NCBI GenBank assembly: GCA_943368345.1 | Contig: CALRKY020000001.1 | Coordinates: forward strand, 83,523-147,522 | Length of the DNA: 64,000 nucleotides | Reading direction: 5' to 3' | Origin: JADCGM01 sp943368345 | GTDB taxonomy: Bacteria > Pseudomonadota > Alphaproteobacteria > Sphingomonadales > Sphingomonadaceae | Part shown: positions 62,245 through 64,000 of the stretch, piece after piece | Position numbering within the stretch: position 1 is the stretch's first letter | Layout: the number at the start of each line of letters is the position of its first letter | The notes under the pieces: generated by a model | Told to the model about the DNA's origin: nothing | What the model saw: the letters and a program-made list of their open reading frames with translations, nothing else | Databases searched by the model: none | Translations under genes and position numbers: made by a program

Positions 62245-62607
62245 TCAGCTGATCGTTCGCCCCAGTGGGCCATTATACGCCCGCTCGACTTTGGCGACGC
62301 GCAGCTCATAATGTTCATACCATCGTTCGATGCCCGCCTTTTGCGCCAACAGATGCTTCATCTCACCCTTCCACGCCAATATGCTGGCTTCGTCGTTCCA
62401 GTAGGAAACGGTGATGCCGAGGCGGTCAGTCCCCCTTGTTGTCTCCATTCCCAGATAACCAGGCTGCTGTTTGGCGAGTTCGGCCAACATGTCGCCCATT
62501 GCCTCGTACCCGGTGTCATTGTGGCCTAGCCGACTTGTAAATATCACGGCGTAATAGGGCGGTGGGGGGGTGTCAGAAAAGCCATTTGGCACAGTCATTT
62601 TCTCCAT
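62245..62607 (-). CDS. Antibiotic biosynthesis monooxygenase (ABM) domain protein
   Basis: 120 residues. The ferredoxin-like ABM pattern is seen in 'YYAVIFTSRLGHNDTGYEAMGDMLAELAK' split around the long helix, with 'PGYLGMETTRG' and 'ISYWNDEASILAWKGEMKHLLAQ'-like strands (here 'VSYWND'). ABM proteins use O2 without cofactor or bind haem; the role here is unknown. Third gene of the operon led by the XRE-cupin regulator. ATGs at 62607 or 62598. Confidence 0.82.
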   Translation of the reverse strand: MEKMTVPNGFSDTPPPPYYAVIFTSRLGHNDTGYEAMGDMLAELAKQQPGYLGMETTRGTDRLGITVSYWNDEASILAWKGEMKHLLAQKAGIERWYEHYELRVAKVERAYNGPLGRTIS

Positions 62608-62625
62608 TTCGCGCCAGAGTCTGGG

Positions 62626-63087
62626 TTACAATTGCAGCTGCAAAAATTGATTGAATGCGCTCGCTTCATAGTCACCGAAAGGCTCGCAATTTTCGAAGCC
62701 ATATCGACGATAGAGCGCTAGAGCGGGCTCGAAGGCTGGGCCAGAGCCGGTTTCCAGACACAGGCGCTGATAACCGCGTTGGTGAGCCTTGGTGATGAAG
62801 AATTCGAGTAGAAAAGCTGCAGCGCCCTGCCGCAAATGCGCCTGCGCCGTCCGCATCGACTTGACCTCGCCGGTCACTGCATCGATCTCCTTCAGCGCGC
62901 CAATGGCTTTCAGTGCGTCCCCATCGGTATCCCACACAGCGTAGAAGGCAATGTTCGGGCTTTGCAGCCCCTCAATATCGAGCGCGTAGACCGATCCTGG
63001 CGGTGAGTTGGATTGCATTCCGGCGAGATGTTCGCCCAACAAGGCGAATATTTTTGGGTTGGCAAAATCACCCGTGCAAACCCTCAT
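62626..63087 (-). CDS. GNAT-family N-acetyltransferase (paralogue B)
   Basis: 153 residues. 'SMRTAQAHLRQGAAAFLLEF' is the acetyl-CoA loop region and 'LCLETGSGPAFEPALALYRRYGF' the C-terminal GNAT signature. It resembles the GNAT at 25143-25610 along its whole length. The acetyl-CoA loop here reads 'LRQGAAAFLL' instead of the usual R/Q-G-x-G-x-G/A, a mild departure. The start overlaps the regulator stop by 4 nt. Confidence 0.88.
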   Translation of the reverse strand: MRVCTGDFANPKIFALLGEHLAGMQSNSPPGSVYALDIEGLQSPNIAFYAVWDTDGDALKAIGALKEIDAVTGEVKSMRTAQAHLRQGAAAFLLEFFITKAHQRGYQRLCLETGSGPAFEPALALYRRYGFENCEPFGDYEASAFNQFLQLQL

Positions 63088-63662
63088 TGCGAGCTCCGGA
63101 TAGCCAAAAGATATTTTGCTACACCCCGGCCGCAGCTCTCGAGTGCGGTTTCGCCGTGCAGCTTGATCCGCAGAGTGTCGTTCGGCTTCAAGATGTAGAT
63201 TGCACCGCCCATCTCGTAGCTAAGCCGCCCTTCAAAGAGGACGATGTGCTGCTCCATCCCCGAATAGGCGGGCGCCGGATATTCGAGACGCGCGCCTTCA
63301 GGTAGCTCCCCCCAAACCAGCTCGATATCATAACCGCGCGCAGGTGGCGAAATTGACCAGCGTTGAAATCCCGTTTCCGGATCAACCCAGAAGTCGGCTT
63401 CATTCCGTGGCACGACCGATGGCCGTTCTTCACCGATCCCGCCCAGCAACGCCGATAAAGTGATGCCATATGCTGCCGAAAGGCGTCCAAGTACATGCGC
63501 CGTCGGACTTGTTTCGGCGCGTTCCGCACGTGACAATGTGGCCCGGCTAACCCCGGACAGCCCGGCAGCTTGGTCCAGCGATAATCCCCGGTTCTGTCTG
63601 AGAGCAGAAAGGCGACTAGCAAGTGCCTTGTCCACATTCTCGAATTCGAGCGAAATTCCCAT
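63084..63662 (-). CDS. XRE-family regulator with C-terminal cupin domain
   Basis: 192 residues. The helix-turn-helix spans ~8-65 ('RLSALRQNRGLSLDQAAGLS', 'RATLSRAERAETSP') and the cupin ~100-190 ('YSGMEQHIVLFEGRLSYEMG', 'LKPNDTLRIKLHGETALES'). Such proteins repress small catabolic or detoxification operons and sense a ligand through the cupin. No ribosome-binding site precedes the ATG at 63662; a TTGACA/TCATAT promoter lies so close that the mRNA may be leaderless. An ATG at 63686 is possible. Confidence 0.88.
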   Translation of the reverse strand: MGISLEFENVDKALASRLSALRQNRGLSLDQAAGLSGVSRATLSRAERAETSPTAHVLGRLSAAYGITLSALLGGIGEERPSVVPRNEADFWVDPETGFQRWSISPPARGYDIELVWGELPEGARLEYPAPAYSGMEQHIVLFEGRLSYEMGGAIYILKPNDTLRIKLHGETALESCGRGVAKYLLAIRSSQ

Positions 63663-63698
63663 ATTTGAGATATGATATATGCCCATCCTACATGTCAA
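63663..63698 (-). promoter_or_regulatory. Candidate promoter of the XRE-cupin operon
   Basis: On the minus strand, TTGACA (63693-63698) and TCATAT (63670-63675) are separated by 17 nt. The -10 lies 7 nt before the ATG at 63662. The AT-rich stretch around it could also be the operator of the repressor. Confidence 0.45.
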
Positions 63699-63838
63699 GC
63701 GATGCGTCGGGTTCCGGTGGCGTACACTTGGTCGACGATTTCAGCAGAATGGACGAGCGCTCGCGCAGCTTTATGGTCGATGCACTCTTGGTTCCATTCC
63801 CACCAAAGCGGCGTAAGTTCGCATTTTGTTCTTGACAT
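63695..63838 (-). CDS. Possible 47-residue ORF upstream of the XRE-cupin gene
   Basis: It reads MSRTKCELTPLWWEWNQEC and so on, ending 'VDQVYATGTRRIA'. The composition looks protein-like (Trp-, Ile- and Glu-containing), and the stop lies about 30 nt before the regulator start. There is no clear ribosome-binding site, and a similar-length ORF (63692-63835) exists on the other strand. Very uncertain; it may be a remnant of a longer gene. Confidence 0.22.
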   Translation of the reverse strand: MSRTKCELTPLWWEWNQECIDHKAARALVHSAEIVDQVYATGTRRIA

Positions 63839-64000
63839 TCACAACCAGATCGGTTAGATGCGCGGTTGCTCCGGCGTGGCCACGTTCGGGGCGGACACGG
63901 GTTTGTGGCTGTTAGAGGCCGCCCGCCCAGGACCGGCGCGGAATCGTTCGGGTAACCAGCCGAAGCTTCGCGACCTGCCCGTCTGGTGAGGTCTGCCAAA
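63832..64000 (+). promoter_or_regulatory. Strong promoter-like element and GC-rich leader running off the window
   Basis: TTGACA (63832-63837) followed 16-17 nt later by TTAGATG resembles sphingomonad stable-RNA promoters. The 140 nt after it contain no credible ORF on the plus strand and many short GC-rich complementary stretches. This is consistent with the leader of an rRNA or other structured RNA beginning beyond 64000, which is inference. Confidence 0.35.

Noticed and set aside
63692..63835. 47-codon plus-strand ORF opposite the small ORF upstream of the XRE gene
   Set aside because: No ribosome-binding site, Ser/Arg-rich, and no coupling to a neighbour.
63688..63999. 103-codon minus-strand ORF at the window end
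   Set aside because: Low-complexity Arg/Ser/Pro composition and overlap with a promoter-like region; looks non-coding.

Overview
The window is about 64 kb of dense, high-GC bacterial chromosome. It is most likely from an alphaproteobacterium of the Sphingomonadales. The reasons are a C4-type (Shemin) 5-aminolevulinate synthase together with ferrochelatase, a large TonB-dependent receptor, the cmk-rpsA-ihfB block followed by lapA-pyrF-trpFBA-accD-folC, PurE/PurK as separate proteins, and several families of short palindromic repeats of a kind common in that order. No gap between genes exceeds 300 bases. No tRNA, complete rRNA, CRISPR array, transposase or prophage was recognised, so this is core chromosome with small accessory insertions. 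The species call is inference.

Layout. 0-2.5 kb: thioesterase, NlpC/P60 peptidase, exported methyltransferase, small membrane protein. 2.6-11.5 kb: cmk, rpsA, ihfB, then a seven-gene chain (lapA-pyrF-trpF-trpB-trpA-accD-folC) in which every junction is a 4-nt stop/start overlap. 11.6-19 kb: an oxidative block with a P450, an AmpG-like MFS carrier, a Rieske oxygenase, a dicarboxylate-type symporter and a Tat-exported molybdenum hydroxylase large subunit without its iron-sulfur partner. 19-25 kb: hemH, an acetoacetyl-CoA reductase-like SDR with a ribbon-helix-helix protein, a membrane-anchored LuxR/DUF4019 regulator, purEK, a lone RES-domain protein and gpmA. 25-28.7 kb: an operon of DUF4136 lipoprotein, M14 carboxypeptidase, tiny membrane protein and GNAT, then galE. 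28.7-35.9 kb: a TonB-dependent receptor and, upstream, two tandem duplicated LytS-type histidine kinases sharing one LytTR response regulator, then a TetR regulator. 35.9-42.8 kb: formylglycine-generating-enzyme-like protein, hemA, a DUF1295 protein, a PEP-CTERM protein with a thioester-domain signature behind a consensus sigma-54 promoter, and polA. 42.9-49.4 kb: ExbD-like lipoprotein, DJ-1/PfpI hydratase, methylmalonyl-CoA mutase carrying an in-frame palindromic repeat, higBA, a DUF442 phosphatase, a 37-aa membrane ORF, a sterol-desaturase-like hydroxylase and a second exported methyltransferase. 49.4-51.4 kb: glnK-amtB behind a near-consensus sigma-54 promoter. 51.4-57.5 kb: tldD, trmO, zinc-finger protein, ABC ATPase, nadB and an EreA/ChaN-like exported protein. 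57.5-64 kb: TPR-sulfotransferase, a second toxin-antitoxin pair, DUF885 peptidase, and an operon of XRE-cupin regulator, GNAT, ABM monooxygenase and a secreted protein. The window closes on an rRNA-like promoter pointing out of it.

The most distinctive signals are: the sigma-54-driven PEP-CTERM protein with Cys79 and Gln140 in thioester-domain contexts, which suggests a surface protein able to attach covalently; the two-kinase/one-regulator cassette beside a TonB receptor whose promoter region holds a perfect 16-bp palindrome; the mutase gene translated through a repeat; and the unpartnered RES and molybdenum-hydroxylase genes.
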